This document shows positions 54,815 to 62,350 of a stretch of DNA of 64,000 nucleotides, piece by piece. Below the pieces are notes generated by a model that was not told the origin of the DNA, did no database searches, and was given only the letters and a program-made list of their open reading frames with translations. The stretch is from Anaerocolumna sp. AGMB13025 (GTDB lineage Bacteria; Bacillota; Clostridia; Lachnospirales; Lachnospiraceae). Made by a program: the position numbers and the translations under genes. The DNA lies in assembly GCF_029689925.1 (NCBI RefSeq), contig NZ_CP121445.1, forward strand, positions 3,456,501-3,520,500, in the 5' to 3' direction. Numbering within the stretch: position 1 is the stretch's first letter; each line of letters begins with the position of its first letter.

Positions 54815-54991
54815 TTAGCTGATTGCTTTGGTAACAACTGCAGAAACTGCCCCTGAAACTGCACCTGAAACTACGGCTGCAACTACAACTGCCGGAATAA
54901 CAAATTCATCAGCAGAAACATTGCTTACTGTTGGAGTCAGATATTCATCTGCTATTTCAGTATTAATAACTTTATATGTACTATCACTCAT
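54815..54991 (-). CDS. Putative RiPP precursor peptide, Cys-free Val/Ala-rich core
   Basis: This 58-residue ORF has a strong ribosome site (AAAGGAGGATTTGTC, then ATG 54991) and ends at TAA 54815. The N-terminal half is polar and acidic (SDSTYKVINTEIADEYLTP, leader-like). From about residue 31 it becomes VIPAVVVAAVVSGAVSGAVS and then AVVTKAIS. There is no cysteine, Trp or Lys-Trp motif, so sactipeptide, ranthipeptide and streptide chemistry do not fit. It lies directly downstream of a PqqD-like gene and a radical SAM gene. It was too short for routine ORF calling. A Val/Ala core beside a B12 radical SAM enzyme suits epimerisation or C-methylation. Confidence 0.82.
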   Translation of the reverse strand: MSDSTYKVINTEIADEYLTPTVSNVSADEFVIPAVVVAAVVSGAVSGAVSAVVTKAIS

Positions 54992-55050
54992 GACAAATCC
55001 TCCTTTCTCAAAATATTTTTATATTATCAAATCCAATGACAATATAAACA

Positions 55051-55344
55051 TTATAATAAAACCAGATTCATAGCCTTAAGATCACAGATGCACCTTGCGG
55101 TATCTGCTATGATAATATCTTTCTCTACACCGGGGTATTTTGCTCCCATAATATCCGTAATTTCTTTTATACTATTCTGCCCATTGCATAATTCAAGAAC
55201 CGCAAGGGAGGTTTTATTTAAGGATGTAATTAATCCGCCTGCTTCTTCTGCTAAAATCAAGTAGTGCTTTCCGTCTATTCTGCCCTTATATCTTTTTTGC
55301 CTTGGAATCCTTTTACCAATAACTTCATAAACATAATCATGCAT
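55051..55344 (-). CDS. PqqD-like RiPP recognition element protein
   Basis: This 97-residue protein has the PqqD/RRE winged-helix pattern: three strands (YLILAEEAGGLITSLNKTSL) then helices containing AVLELCNGQNSIKEITDIMG. Such proteins bind the leader of the precursor and present it to the radical SAM enzyme. It lies between the radical SAM gene (2-bp gap) and the precursor gene (59 bp). Its size and position are as in epipeptide- and PQQ-like systems. Confidence 0.82.
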   Translation of the reverse strand: MHDYVYEVIGKRIPRQKRYKGRIDGKHYLILAEEAGGLITSLNKTSLAVLELCNGQNSIKEITDIMGAKYPGVEKDIIIADTARCICDLKAMNLVLL

Positions 55345-55346
55345 TG

Positions 55347-56474
55347 TTATAAACTCCTCTCAAATGGTTTTAATAATTCATCTTCATCCACATTGATTCT
55401 AGGTTTTACCGTTAATAAATCTCTGGAGGACTTAATTGAATTCACATATTCGACCATTCTTGGGTTACTCCACACGTTTTTGCCTACCTTATCCCAAATA
55501 TCCTGAATGTCTTCTGTTAAGACGTTTCCAATTTTAAACGGTGCAACACAATCAAATTTAACGTCACCATTGGGTCTTATTAACATAACACCATTAGGCT
55601 CAATTAATTTCATCCGAAGAGAGATCGCTTCTTCTGAGGAAATACCAACCTGAAGTCTGCCTTTATATTCAGCGGCTTTCTTATTAGAGATTTCGTAGAC
55701 CTTCTTTTTCTCGTCTTCGGTAAGTTCAAGTTCATCACTGTTTAGTACAGCCCGTCCCATATAACTAAAGGGTCCCGTTGTTATTTTAACCGCTCCTAAT
55801 AAATATGCCATATCTATCATTTCTTCCAGGTAATCCAAATTTTTCTTAACCACAGCATGGGCAATTACAAGGGGCAGACCTGCTTCCACGACCAGATTAG
55901 CTGCATTCACAGCCTTCTCCCAGGATTCCACTCCTCTGACATAATCATGCAATTCCGGTCTGGAACCATCTATGCTCACCTGAAACCAACTGTATTTATA
56001 TTTTTTAAGTCGGTTGATTTTTTCTTTATCAATAAGCATACCATTGGTTATTATGATAAACTTTACATTATAACTATGCAGAATATCCATAATTTCAAAC
56101 AGACCTTCTCCCATCAGAGTTGGTTCTCCACCTGATATTACGCATTGGAAAATACCTAATTCTCCTAATTCATGAGCAATACGTTTCCAATCTTCCAAGG
56201 ATAAGCTTGGGTTGTTACTATTATCTCCGCCAGACTGATTATAACAGTGTCGGCATTTTTGATTACACCGGTAGGTTAACTCAAGCTGGGCACCGGTTGG
56301 ATGCTCATAAGCTTTAGGTAATACCCCTCTCTCAAACTGTCTTCTCATACCATTATAATATTTCTTCATATAATCCCGGGCTGAATATGCAGATCCGTCA
56401 AAATCCATGACAAGATCATTTGATATATTAATTTCATCGAAAATGGTTTTTGTTAAGTCCAAAGAATCAATCAT
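55347..56474 (-). CDS. Radical SAM peptide-modifying enzyme with reduced SPASM/twitch domain
   Basis: This 375-residue protein starts at ATG 56474 (MIDSLDLTKT) behind GGGAGG; an upstream TTG would overlap this site. The radical SAM motif is CNQKCRHC (C70, C74, C77), followed by ISGGEPTLMGEG and QVSIDGSRPELHDYVRG. The C-terminal region has GDVKFDCVAPFKIGN, but only that one cysteine, so the normal seven-Cys SPASM set is missing. This pattern occurs in several peptide epimerases and related enzymes. Its partners are the PqqD-like protein and the 54815 precursor. Confidence 0.9.
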   Translation of the reverse strand: MIDSLDLTKTIFDEINISNDLVMDFDGSAYSARDYMKKYYNGMRRQFERGVLPKAYEHPTGAQLELTYRCNQKCRHCYNQSGGDNSNNPSLSLEDWKRIAHELGELGIFQCVISGGEPTLMGEGLFEIMDILHSYNVKFIIITNGMLIDKEKINRLKKYKYSWFQVSIDGSRPELHDYVRGVESWEKAVNAANLVVEAGLPLVIAHAVVKKNLDYLEEMIDMAYLLGAVKITTGPFSYMGRAVLNSDELELTEDEKKKVYEISNKKAAEYKGRLQVGISSEEAISLRMKLIEPNGVMLIRPNGDVKFDCVAPFKIGNVLTEDIQDIWDKVGKNVWSNPRMVEYVNSIKSSRDLLTVKPRINVDEDELLKPFERSL

Positions 56475-56557
56475 TATAAATCCTCCCAAAGTACATATTT
56501 TACGTAATAACCTGACAGGTTAAATACGAGGTAACTTTATCTTATTTTGTCTCCCTC

Positions 56558-56701
56558 TTAATACTTACGCAGCTTTTCTGCTCCTTCTGGTAATTTAGGC
56601 TGATGTGCAACAAACATACATGCGGAATTAACATTACTTTTTACAACTTTTAATGCTATGTCTGCCACTATTTTCCCATGTTTCTTCATAAATTTTTTCA
56701 C
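56558..56701 (-). CDS. agrD: AgrD-like cyclic lactone autoinducer peptide precursor
   Basis: This 47-residue ORF uses GTG 56701 behind GGGAGGGAG, or ATG 56689 without a well-spaced site. It has the three AgrD parts: a basic amphipathic helix (GKIVADIALKVVKS), a ring segment SACMFVA, and an acidic-proline tail HQPKLPEGAEKL. The layout closely parallels the Clostridium perfringens precursor, whose ring CLWFT is followed by HQP. The predicted signal is a five-residue thiolactone closing at Cys of CMFVA. It lies between agrC and the radical SAM gene and was too short for routine calling. Confidence 0.88.
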   Translation of the reverse strand: MKKFMKKHGKIVADIALKVVKSNVNSACMFVAHQPKLPEGAEKLRKY

Positions 56702-56782
56702 GGCTTCTCCCTCCCCTCCCTAAAAATAATTTGGTAAGTTAATTGTAATACATATTATTTTTTTTGCGGAGTATTGCAGTAG

Positions 56783-56816
56783 GTTATATATACTTTTGTA
56801 ATAAAGTAAAACTGTT
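56783..56816 (-). promoter_or_regulatory. Candidate AgrA (LytTR)-dependent promoter upstream of agrD
   Basis: On the minus strand AACAGTTTTA (56816-56807) resembles a LytTR half-site (ACAGTTNAG). It lies 18 bp before TATAAC (56788-56783), a possible -10. This is where an AgrA-driven promoter for agrD and the peptide genes would be expected. The match is partial. Confidence 0.3.
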
Positions 56817-56892
56817 AAGGTGAATTATTCATATATTTAAGTTGGACACAGAACATGGCCGATAAAAAGCGCCTTTAAACGGGTTTTCAATT

Positions 56893-56984
56893 GTGCTTAT
56901 AAAAGTGGTTTTATTTACAATAGTGCTTATAAAAGTGGTTTTAAGTGTTCTTATATTAAAAGTTATAAATTCTTATAAAAGTGA
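56893..56984 (-). repeat. Direct repeats upstream of agrD
   Basis: The block GTGCTTATAAAAGTGGTTTTA occurs at 56893-56913 and at 56923-56943 (30-bp period, given once, last base trimmed in neither). A partial third copy, TTCTTATAAAAGTG, lies at 56970-56983. They sit between the agrAC terminator and agrD, so they could be regulator binding sites spaced about three helical turns. Confidence 0.6.
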
Positions 56985-57032
56985 AAAAATAAGACTTAGA
57001 TTTTGCAAAATTAACAAAATCTAAGTCTTATT
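56985..57032 (-). terminator. Intrinsic terminator of the agrA-agrC transcript
   Basis: An 18-bp perfect stem pairs AATAAGACTTAGATTTTG (56988-57005) with CAAAATCTAAGTCTTATT (57015-57032). On the minus strand the stem is followed by TTTTTTCAC. It lies 86 bp past the agrC stop and separates agrAC from agrD. Confidence 0.85.
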
Positions 57033-57117
57033 CTTACATGTAATCTCATAATCCCACTATAATTTGCAGCTTCCATGCAAAAAACCTCTTTTCTTACCTC
57101 TTTTCTTAAGTCTCTAG

Positions 57118-58404
57118 TTAACTTCCTTCCTCTACGTACATCATAATCAGAGCAGTAAAAACATTATTATTCTGCTCTAAATCAATAGATCCCTTATATT
57201 TTTTTAATGTACTTTTTATGCTTTCCAACCCGATCCCATGATTTTCATTCGTATTTTTCGTTGTTCTATACTGATTTAAGACCTTATTAAGGGTACCGTC
57301 AAAGGGATTCATGATACAACACAGGAATTGCCCTTTATCGTATGACATTTTTATGTTGATATATCGATTATCCTCTAATTTTAAAACTGCTTCCATGGCG
57401 TTATCGATAAGATTTCCAATAATAACGGTCAGATCAAACGATGGTATATTTACAGTCTCTGGAATATTAATATCCAGAGAGATTTCTATGTGATTGCGAA
57501 AGACTTCCTGAAGCTTAAAGTTTAATATACTATCCACAACAATATTGCCGGTATGGGCTTGCCCCACCTGACTGGAAATCTGGAACATTTCAGAAATGTG
57601 AAGAAGAGATTTCTCTATTTCGCCTCTTTGAATTAAGGAATGTACCGCAGATAAATGGTTTTTCCAGTCATGTTTCATCTCTTTTAAAGACTGCAGGGAT
57701 TCTTTCATAATGCTGAATTGTCTCGCATAATATTGATTCTGCTGTTCTAGCAATCTTTTATCCATTTGCTCCCACATAACCTTCATTATAACATCATACA
57801 AAAAGAAGGTTGAAAAGTTGATTAGCAATATTAAAATTATGCTGATGACCAGCCAAGGGGAGGGAAGTTCTTTTGAGCAAAACAAAAGAACTATGATATA
57901 CAATGATGCCGCCGGTATCAGTGCAATTAGAGCCCAATAAAAATTAGGTACATTCTTACCCTTGCGGATATTTTTGAAATTATTGATGATTAATGCCACC
58001 GCAAAAGAAACCAATTTCATGCTTAAAATACCATAAACCGAGGAATAGTCATTCTGTTCTAAAACAGGAAATTTAAGATAACCCGTCATAATTACTATTG
58101 CCATTTCAATACACATTAGTATTAAATATATAAATAAAGCTGCCAATATCCTTAATTTAAAGCTGGATACATAATTCCAGGATAAAAGAAAAAAAGCAAG
58201 GATATTACTTATCATCAATACAATTGGAATATTAATAAACATGTAAATAAGAGAAATAGCAATATTGTAGCAGAAGTAAGAGAAAATTTCAGTTGTTCTT
58301 GAGGTTCGATCTTTGTCAAAGAAAACCTTCATGAATTTATATATCGTATAAGTGCCAAATACATTACCGAAAAGATATATGATATTGTACACACTTAATA
58401 TCAT
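57118..58404 (-). CDS. agrC: AgrC-like sensor histidine kinase (GHKL type)
   Basis: This 428-residue protein has six or seven N-terminal membrane helices (1-205), a coiled-coil linker, and an H-box EMKHDWKNHLSAVHSL with the phospho-accepting His. The GHKL ATPase region has NLIDNAMEA (N box) and NHGIGLESIKS (G box). This is the AgrC/ComD/VirS (HPK10) class that senses cyclic peptides. It overlaps agrA by four bases (ATGA), implying coupling. The cognate peptide should come from agrD at 56558. Confidence 0.93.
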   Translation of the reverse strand: MILSVYNIIYLFGNVFGTYTIYKFMKVFFDKDRTSRTTEIFSYFCYNIAISLIYMFINIPIVLMISNILAFFLLSWNYVSSFKLRILAALFIYLILMCIEMAIVIMTGYLKFPVLEQNDYSSVYGILSMKLVSFAVALIINNFKNIRKGKNVPNFYWALIALIPAASLYIIVLLFCSKELPSPWLVISIILILLINFSTFFLYDVIMKVMWEQMDKRLLEQQNQYYARQFSIMKESLQSLKEMKHDWKNHLSAVHSLIQRGEIEKSLLHISEMFQISSQVGQAHTGNIVVDSILNFKLQEVFRNHIEISLDINIPETVNIPSFDLTVIIGNLIDNAMEAVLKLEDNRYINIKMSYDKGQFLCCIMNPFDGTLNKVLNQYRTTKNTNENHGIGLESIKSTLKKYKGSIDLEQNNNVFTALIMMYVEEGS

Positions 58405-59126
58405 ATCAAAAACCTCTCTTTTGCATATGCCAGCTGATGTTTTCTTACTTCTTTTCTTCTGGACTGACTGATTGGTAGGTTATCCGAGTTAAACATAAGT
58501 ACCTCATCATATTTAAACTTTTTTACCTGGGCATAGTTAATGAGGTAGGATCTATGAATCTGAATAAAGCAATGCTTTGCCACCTGGGAATATACTTCGT
58601 CCAGCTTTCCATAAAACCATTCAACTTCCTTAGTGGTTACAATTTTTATTTCACGATCCGAACTTTCAAAATATAATATATCCGTTACTGGTATTTTATA
58701 AGTGTTATAACCTTTTTTATATATAAACAATTTATTAAGTTTATTGGATAACTTCATCGCCAGGCAGATATCTTCAATAATTTTTACGGCGTCTATGGGT
58801 TTTTCCAAAAAATGCATGGGCTGAACTTCAAATAATTCTTTATAATAATAATCCTTACCGGATATATAAACGATATTGGTATAATAATTATCCATAGTTT
58901 TCCGTATCATTCGTCCTACCTGAATCCCATTTAACTCCTTCATTTCAATATCTAAATAAATCAGGTCAAAAAAGTGATCTTCTAACAAATATTTATATAA
59001 CTCTTCCCCCGATGAAAAAACCTCTATTTCCAGCTCATGAGAAGTAAGTTTCTGATATTTTAAAATAATTGCTTCAATTTGAGAACAAATCTCTACCTCA
59101 TCATCACAAATTGCTATATGAAACAC
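58401..59126 (-). CDS. agrA: AgrA-like response regulator with LytTR DNA-binding domain
   Basis: I place the start at GTG 59126 (VFHIAICDDEVEIC, 241 residues) with AGGGGG upstream, because receiver domains begin at this point. The receiver has ICDDE, phospho-acceptor Asp in LIYLDIEM and Lys in FLEKP. The C-terminal LytTR domain has ILYFESSDREIKIVT and FIQIHRSYLINYAQVKKF. LytTR regulators activate the agrBD or toxin/bacteriocin promoters. The natural targets here are the repeats upstream of agrD. Confidence 0.94.
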   Translation of the reverse strand: MFHIAICDDEVEICSQIEAIILKYQKLTSHELEIEVFSSGEELYKYLLEDHFFDLIYLDIEMKELNGIQVGRMIRKTMDNYYTNIVYISGKDYYYKELFEVQPMHFLEKPIDAVKIIEDICLAMKLSNKLNKLFIYKKGYNTYKIPVTDILYFESSDREIKIVTTKEVEWFYGKLDEVYSQVAKHCFIQIHRSYLINYAQVKKFKYDEVLMFNSDNLPISQSRRKEVRKHQLAYAKERFLI

Positions 59127-59207
59127 GAATATATATCCCCCTTCGATATAAATCATTTTTTTCATTATAAGTATTGTTATAATTTAACATTTTATGTTCT
59201 GTAATAA

Positions 59208-59236
59208 ATTCTACCTTTATTTCCATATGTTGTCAA
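59208..59236 (-). promoter_or_regulatory. Sigma-A promoter of agrA-agrC
   Basis: Minus strand TTGACA (59236-59231), 17-nt spacer, TAGAAT (59213-59208), giving a leader of about 80 nt before agrA. The strong match suggests constitutive sensor expression. Confidence 0.7.
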
Positions 59237-59317
59237 ATCAATTTTGTATCTAATTATGTTATATTATGTAAAGGTATTGTAATGTAGATGTTCTATAATG
59301 TAATTACTATTAACTAC

Positions 59318-59433
59318 CAGTGCTCTACCTGCTAGTTTCTGGGGGGGTATTACCCAAAATTCCGTCTGAAGACAACGGAGGGTTACTTAATTTGACTAAG
59401 TGAACAACCTACAGCATAGCAGGTAAAGTACTG
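59318..59433. repeat. 116-bp hairpin-forming segment between the small merR gene and agrA
   Basis: CAGTGCTCTACCTGCTA (59318-59334) pairs, with three mismatches, with TAGCAGGTAAAGTACTG (59417-59433). Inside are CCGT/ACGG and GGGTAAT/ATTACCC-like stems and a G7 run. It could be a terminator for the merR gene or a structured RNA. No ORF is seen in 59166-59455. Confidence 0.5.
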
Positions 59434-59455
59434 ATTTATATATCTTTATATCAGT

Positions 59456-59707
59456 TTAAAAATATTCTTTTATTTCAGGAATTGTCAATCCCTTTTCCTT
59501 CAGTTCTTTGATTGTTGATATTTTTTTTAACGTAACTTCTCTATTATATCGTCTGGTTAAGTTTATATCATCTTGTTCAAAACTTAAAATTCCTTCTTCG
59601 GAATAAAACTTTAAAGTACTGTACCTTACTCCTGTAAGCCGTACTAATTCTCCGATTGTGACATATTCAGCATTTTCTATAGTTTCTATACTTCTTTGTC
59701 TAGACAA
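59456..59707 (-). CDS. Small MerR-type HTH protein
   Basis: This 83-residue protein is little more than a MerR DNA-binding domain: VTIGELVRLTGVRYSTLKFY, then SEEGILSF and the wing RRYNREVTLKKIS with helix KELKEKGLTIPEIKEYF. It has no effector domain. The start is TTG 59707 behind GAGAGGTGA. It lies 60 bp after the GPP34-like gene on the same strand. It may regulate that gene or the agr locus, though neither is shown. Confidence 0.8.
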   Translation of the reverse strand: MSRQRSIETIENAEYVTIGELVRLTGVRYSTLKFYSEEGILSFEQDDINLTRRYNREVTLKKISTIKELKEKGLTIPEIKEYF

Positions 59708-59767
59708 TCAGATCACCTCTCTTTCAGAATTCATAAACTGGTATCGTGTACTATACCAGGAGTAAGC

Positions 59768-60415
59768 TTACATTGCCGCAATTATTGTTATTAATGTGTC
59801 AATATAATCAACGATTTTTTTAATAAATATTCCGGCATCACTTTTTTTAAGTTCTTCCAGACGTTCCTTTAATCTGTCAGCTTCAAACTTGGAAAAATAA
59901 CGTTTTATTAAGCCGCTTTTCAAAAGCAAAACTCCCAGTGTCAGTGTCTCTTCGGAGACACTGCCTTCTTCTAAAAATTCAGCTCTCAATTTTTCAATGA
60001 TTTTCAGTTGTTCACCCTGGATTGGAACCACTGTTGTTTTCGTTCGGAGCAGCCCTTTATCATCATGTAGTTCAACATAACCATCTTCTAAAGACGACGC
60101 CAATACCTGAATCAACTTATTATATTTCTTATTCGAACTAAAAATATAAGATTCCGCAATTCCCTCTACCGTTTTTGCTTTACTGTCCTTTATATAATGA
60201 TATAGTGGTTCCAAATACTTTTTGCCTGCATCAAGTTCTTTCACAACTTGAACTTTTTTATTCGCATCAATCAGAATATAGTTATCAATCAATAACGCTA
60301 AGACACCTCCCGCAACAATACAGGTAGAAATTTCTACTGATTTCAAAGATGACATATTTCCTTCCGGTTTTAATGCACATAGAAAAAATTCCTGGATAAA
60401 TGATAAATTTTTCAA
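59768..60415 (-). CDS. GPP34 (GOLPH3)-like protein
   Basis: This 215-residue helical protein starts at TTG 60415 behind GGAGGT. Its sequence order resembles bacterial GPP34/GOLPH3 proteins: LSFIQEFFLCAL, then CIVAGGVLALLIDNYILID, a middle EGIAESYIFSSNKKY, and FKLT-like C-terminal helices. In eukaryotes GOLPH3 binds phosphoinositides; the bacterial role is unknown. The match is by pattern only and uncertain. It is paired with the small merR gene. Confidence 0.5.
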   Translation of the reverse strand: MKNLSFIQEFFLCALKPEGNMSSLKSVEISTCIVAGGVLALLIDNYILIDANKKVQVVKELDAGKKYLEPLYHYIKDSKAKTVEGIAESYIFSSNKKYNKLIQVLASSLEDGYVELHDDKGLLRTKTTVVPIQGEQLKIIEKLRAEFLEEGSVSEETLTLGVLLLKSGLIKRYFSKFEADRLKERLEELKKSDAGIFIKKIVDYIDTLITIIAAM

Positions 60416-60554
60416 GGTATTACCTCCAATTATGATTTTTTAGTTTTTAACTACTTTACAATTTTAATTCCGTTATTATGAATGTATTTTCCGTCTTATA
60501 TTTTGTGTTTTTCTCTACTGCTTCAATTTCACTTCCGTCATTTTCGCTCTTAAT

Positions 60555-60637
60555 CTACTTACTACTTACTACTTACTACTTACTACTTACTACTTACTAC
60601 TTACTACTTACTACTTACTACTTACTACTTACTACTT
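60555..60637. repeat. Heptanucleotide tandem repeat (CTTACTA)n, about 12 copies
   Basis: An uninterrupted run of a 7-bp unit covers about 83 bp in the intergenic region between the divergent GPP34-like and prs genes, 140 bp upstream of the former. Seven is not a multiple of three, so slippage could alter spacing of promoter elements. The rest of the gap is AT-rich and holds the prs promoter. Confidence 0.92.
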
Positions 60638-60756
60638 AATTATAACGCAATTAATAACTTTGTCAATAGGATTTGGAAATAATTATAAATATTTTCAAAT
60701 TAATAGACTTCGGCAATTTTCATATGAAATTAATTCACTTAATATTTTGTTATTTA

Positions 60757-60785
60757 TTGACGAATGGCATCGGTAGTGTTATAAA
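60757..60785 (+). promoter_or_regulatory. Sigma-A promoter of prs
   Basis: TTGACG (60757-60762), 17-nt spacer, TATAAA (60780-60785), with only a short leader before the GGAGG at 60808-60812. Confidence 0.7.
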
Positions 60786-60817
60786 TAGTATGATAATGAT
60801 TTCTTTTGGAGGCTTTT

Positions 60818-61990
60818 ATGACAACCAATAATATGATAGAAACTATTCCCGTTGCACCTTTAAAAATAATGACATTGGATGGATTTCGTCCCCTGGCAGA
60901 AAAAGTAAACTCATTAATTGTAAATGCAAGACACAACCAGGCTTTAGAATGTAAAAACTTACCTGCTTTTAACGGCTATGAAGCGGATACTTATTTAGTT
61001 GATGCAGCTTGTCCTAGATTTAATTCAGGTGAAGCGAAAGGAATTATCAGAGAATCCATTCATGGAACTGATTTATATATTTTAGCTGACGTAACAAATA
61101 ACAACATAAATTATAGTTTAGATGGTATGAACAATATGATGTCCCCTGATGATCATTTTCAGGATTTAAAGCGGTTGATTGACGCTTGTAATGGCAAGGC
61201 ACATCGTATCAATGTTATCATACCTTTTTTATATGAAGGAAGACAACACAAACGTACTTACTTAGAATCCCTCGACTGCGCTACCGCCCTACAGGAACTG
61301 GTAAAGATGGGTGTTAAGAATATTATTACTTTTGATGCTTTGGACCCCCGGGTTCAGAACGCCATACCGATTGATGGCTTTGATAATTTCTATACTTCCT
61401 ATCAATTTATACAAGCTTTGCTGGCAACAGAAAAGGGATTGAAACTAGACAGTGAACACCTAATGATAATCAGTCCGGACGAAAGTGTTATGTCAAAAGC
61501 TATTTTCTACACCAATATATTAGGTGTGGACATGGGGATGTTTTATAAAAAACATGATTATACAGAGAATTTTGATGTAGACAAACCAGTGTCTGCTTAT
61601 GAGTTTTTAGGTACAAGCGTGGAAGGTAAAGATGTTCTGATTGTAGCAGATGCGATTTTTACCGGTCGCAGTATTCTTAATATTGCTTTGGAATTAAAGC
61701 GAAGAAAAGCTTCTAAAATATATATTGCAGCTACCTTCGGTTTATTTACGGATGGATATGGAATGTTTGATAAATATGTAGAAGAAGGAATCATAGATCG
61801 TGTTTTTACAACTAATCTTGTTTATTGTTCCCCTGAGTTACTTGCTAAAAAGTATTATACTAATGTTGATTTAAGCCGCTATCTTGCGCTGATTATTCAT
61901 ACCATAAACCATGATCAGTCCGTAGATGGCATATTAGACTCTACTACCCGTATACAGGATATTGTCGCTGATTATAAGAGGAATAATTAG
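60818..61990 (+). CDS. prs: Ribose-phosphate pyrophosphokinase (PRPP synthetase), long Lachnospiraceae type
   Basis: This 390-residue protein starts at ATG 60818 (MTTNNMIETI) behind GGAGG; the upstream TTG at 60806 overlaps this site. It follows the Prs fold of two phosphoribosyltransferase-like domains: NVIIPFLYEGRQHKRTYLES (flexible catalytic loop region), NIITFDALDPRVQNAI and the PRPP loop VLIVADAIFTGRSILN. It is longer and more diverged than the 315-residue standard enzyme; this form is common in clostridia. It makes PRPP for nucleotides, histidine and tryptophan. Confidence 0.88.
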   Translation: MTTNNMIETIPVAPLKIMTLDGFRPLAEKVNSLIVNARHNQALECKNLPAFNGYEADTYLVDAACPRFNSGEAKGIIRESIHGTDLYILADVTNNNINYSLDGMNNMMSPDDHFQDLKRLIDACNGKAHRINVIIPFLYEGRQHKRTYLESLDCATALQELVKMGVKNIITFDALDPRVQNAIPIDGFDNFYTSYQFIQALLATEKGLKLDSEHLMIISPDESVMSKAIFYTNILGVDMGMFYKKHDYTENFDVDKPVSAYEFLGTSVEGKDVLIVADAIFTGRSILNIALELKRRKASKIYIAATFGLFTDGYGMFDKYVEEGIIDRVFTTNLVYCSPELLAKKYYTNVDLSRYLALIIHTINHDQSVDGILDSTTRIQDIVADYKRNN

Positions 61991-62230
61991 ACAATTATAA
62001 CATCATTAAATCTCCTATATATTATCCATTCAGCTTATTACATTTACATTTTAATGATATTCATTTATAATAAATATATCACATTAATATACTGCATTGA
62101 TACTCGCATTCGTATACGTTATTGGTATATGGCATTTATCTATGTATTTTCTAATTTTTACTTTTAGTCGTTTTGTTGCATTATTTATTTGTACTGTTTC
62201 GTTTGGTCTTCTTTTATATTTTATACAATA

Positions 62231-62280
62231 AAAACTCCCGCAAAACTATTCTTGTTATATAACCTAGTTTGTAGGAGTTT
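62231..62280. terminator. Bidirectional hairpin terminator between prs and pgeF
   Basis: AAACTCC (62232-62238) with GCAAAACTA pairs with TAGTTTG and GGAGTTT (62274-62280). On the minus strand it is followed by TTTTATTG, suiting pgeF. The remaining gap (61991-62350) is AT-rich without an ORF that I can support. Confidence 0.7.
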
Positions 62281-62350
62281 ATTAAATATATTGATATTAA
62301 TAATTAGCAAACACCATTACATTCCGCAATCGTATTCACATCTGATTTTA

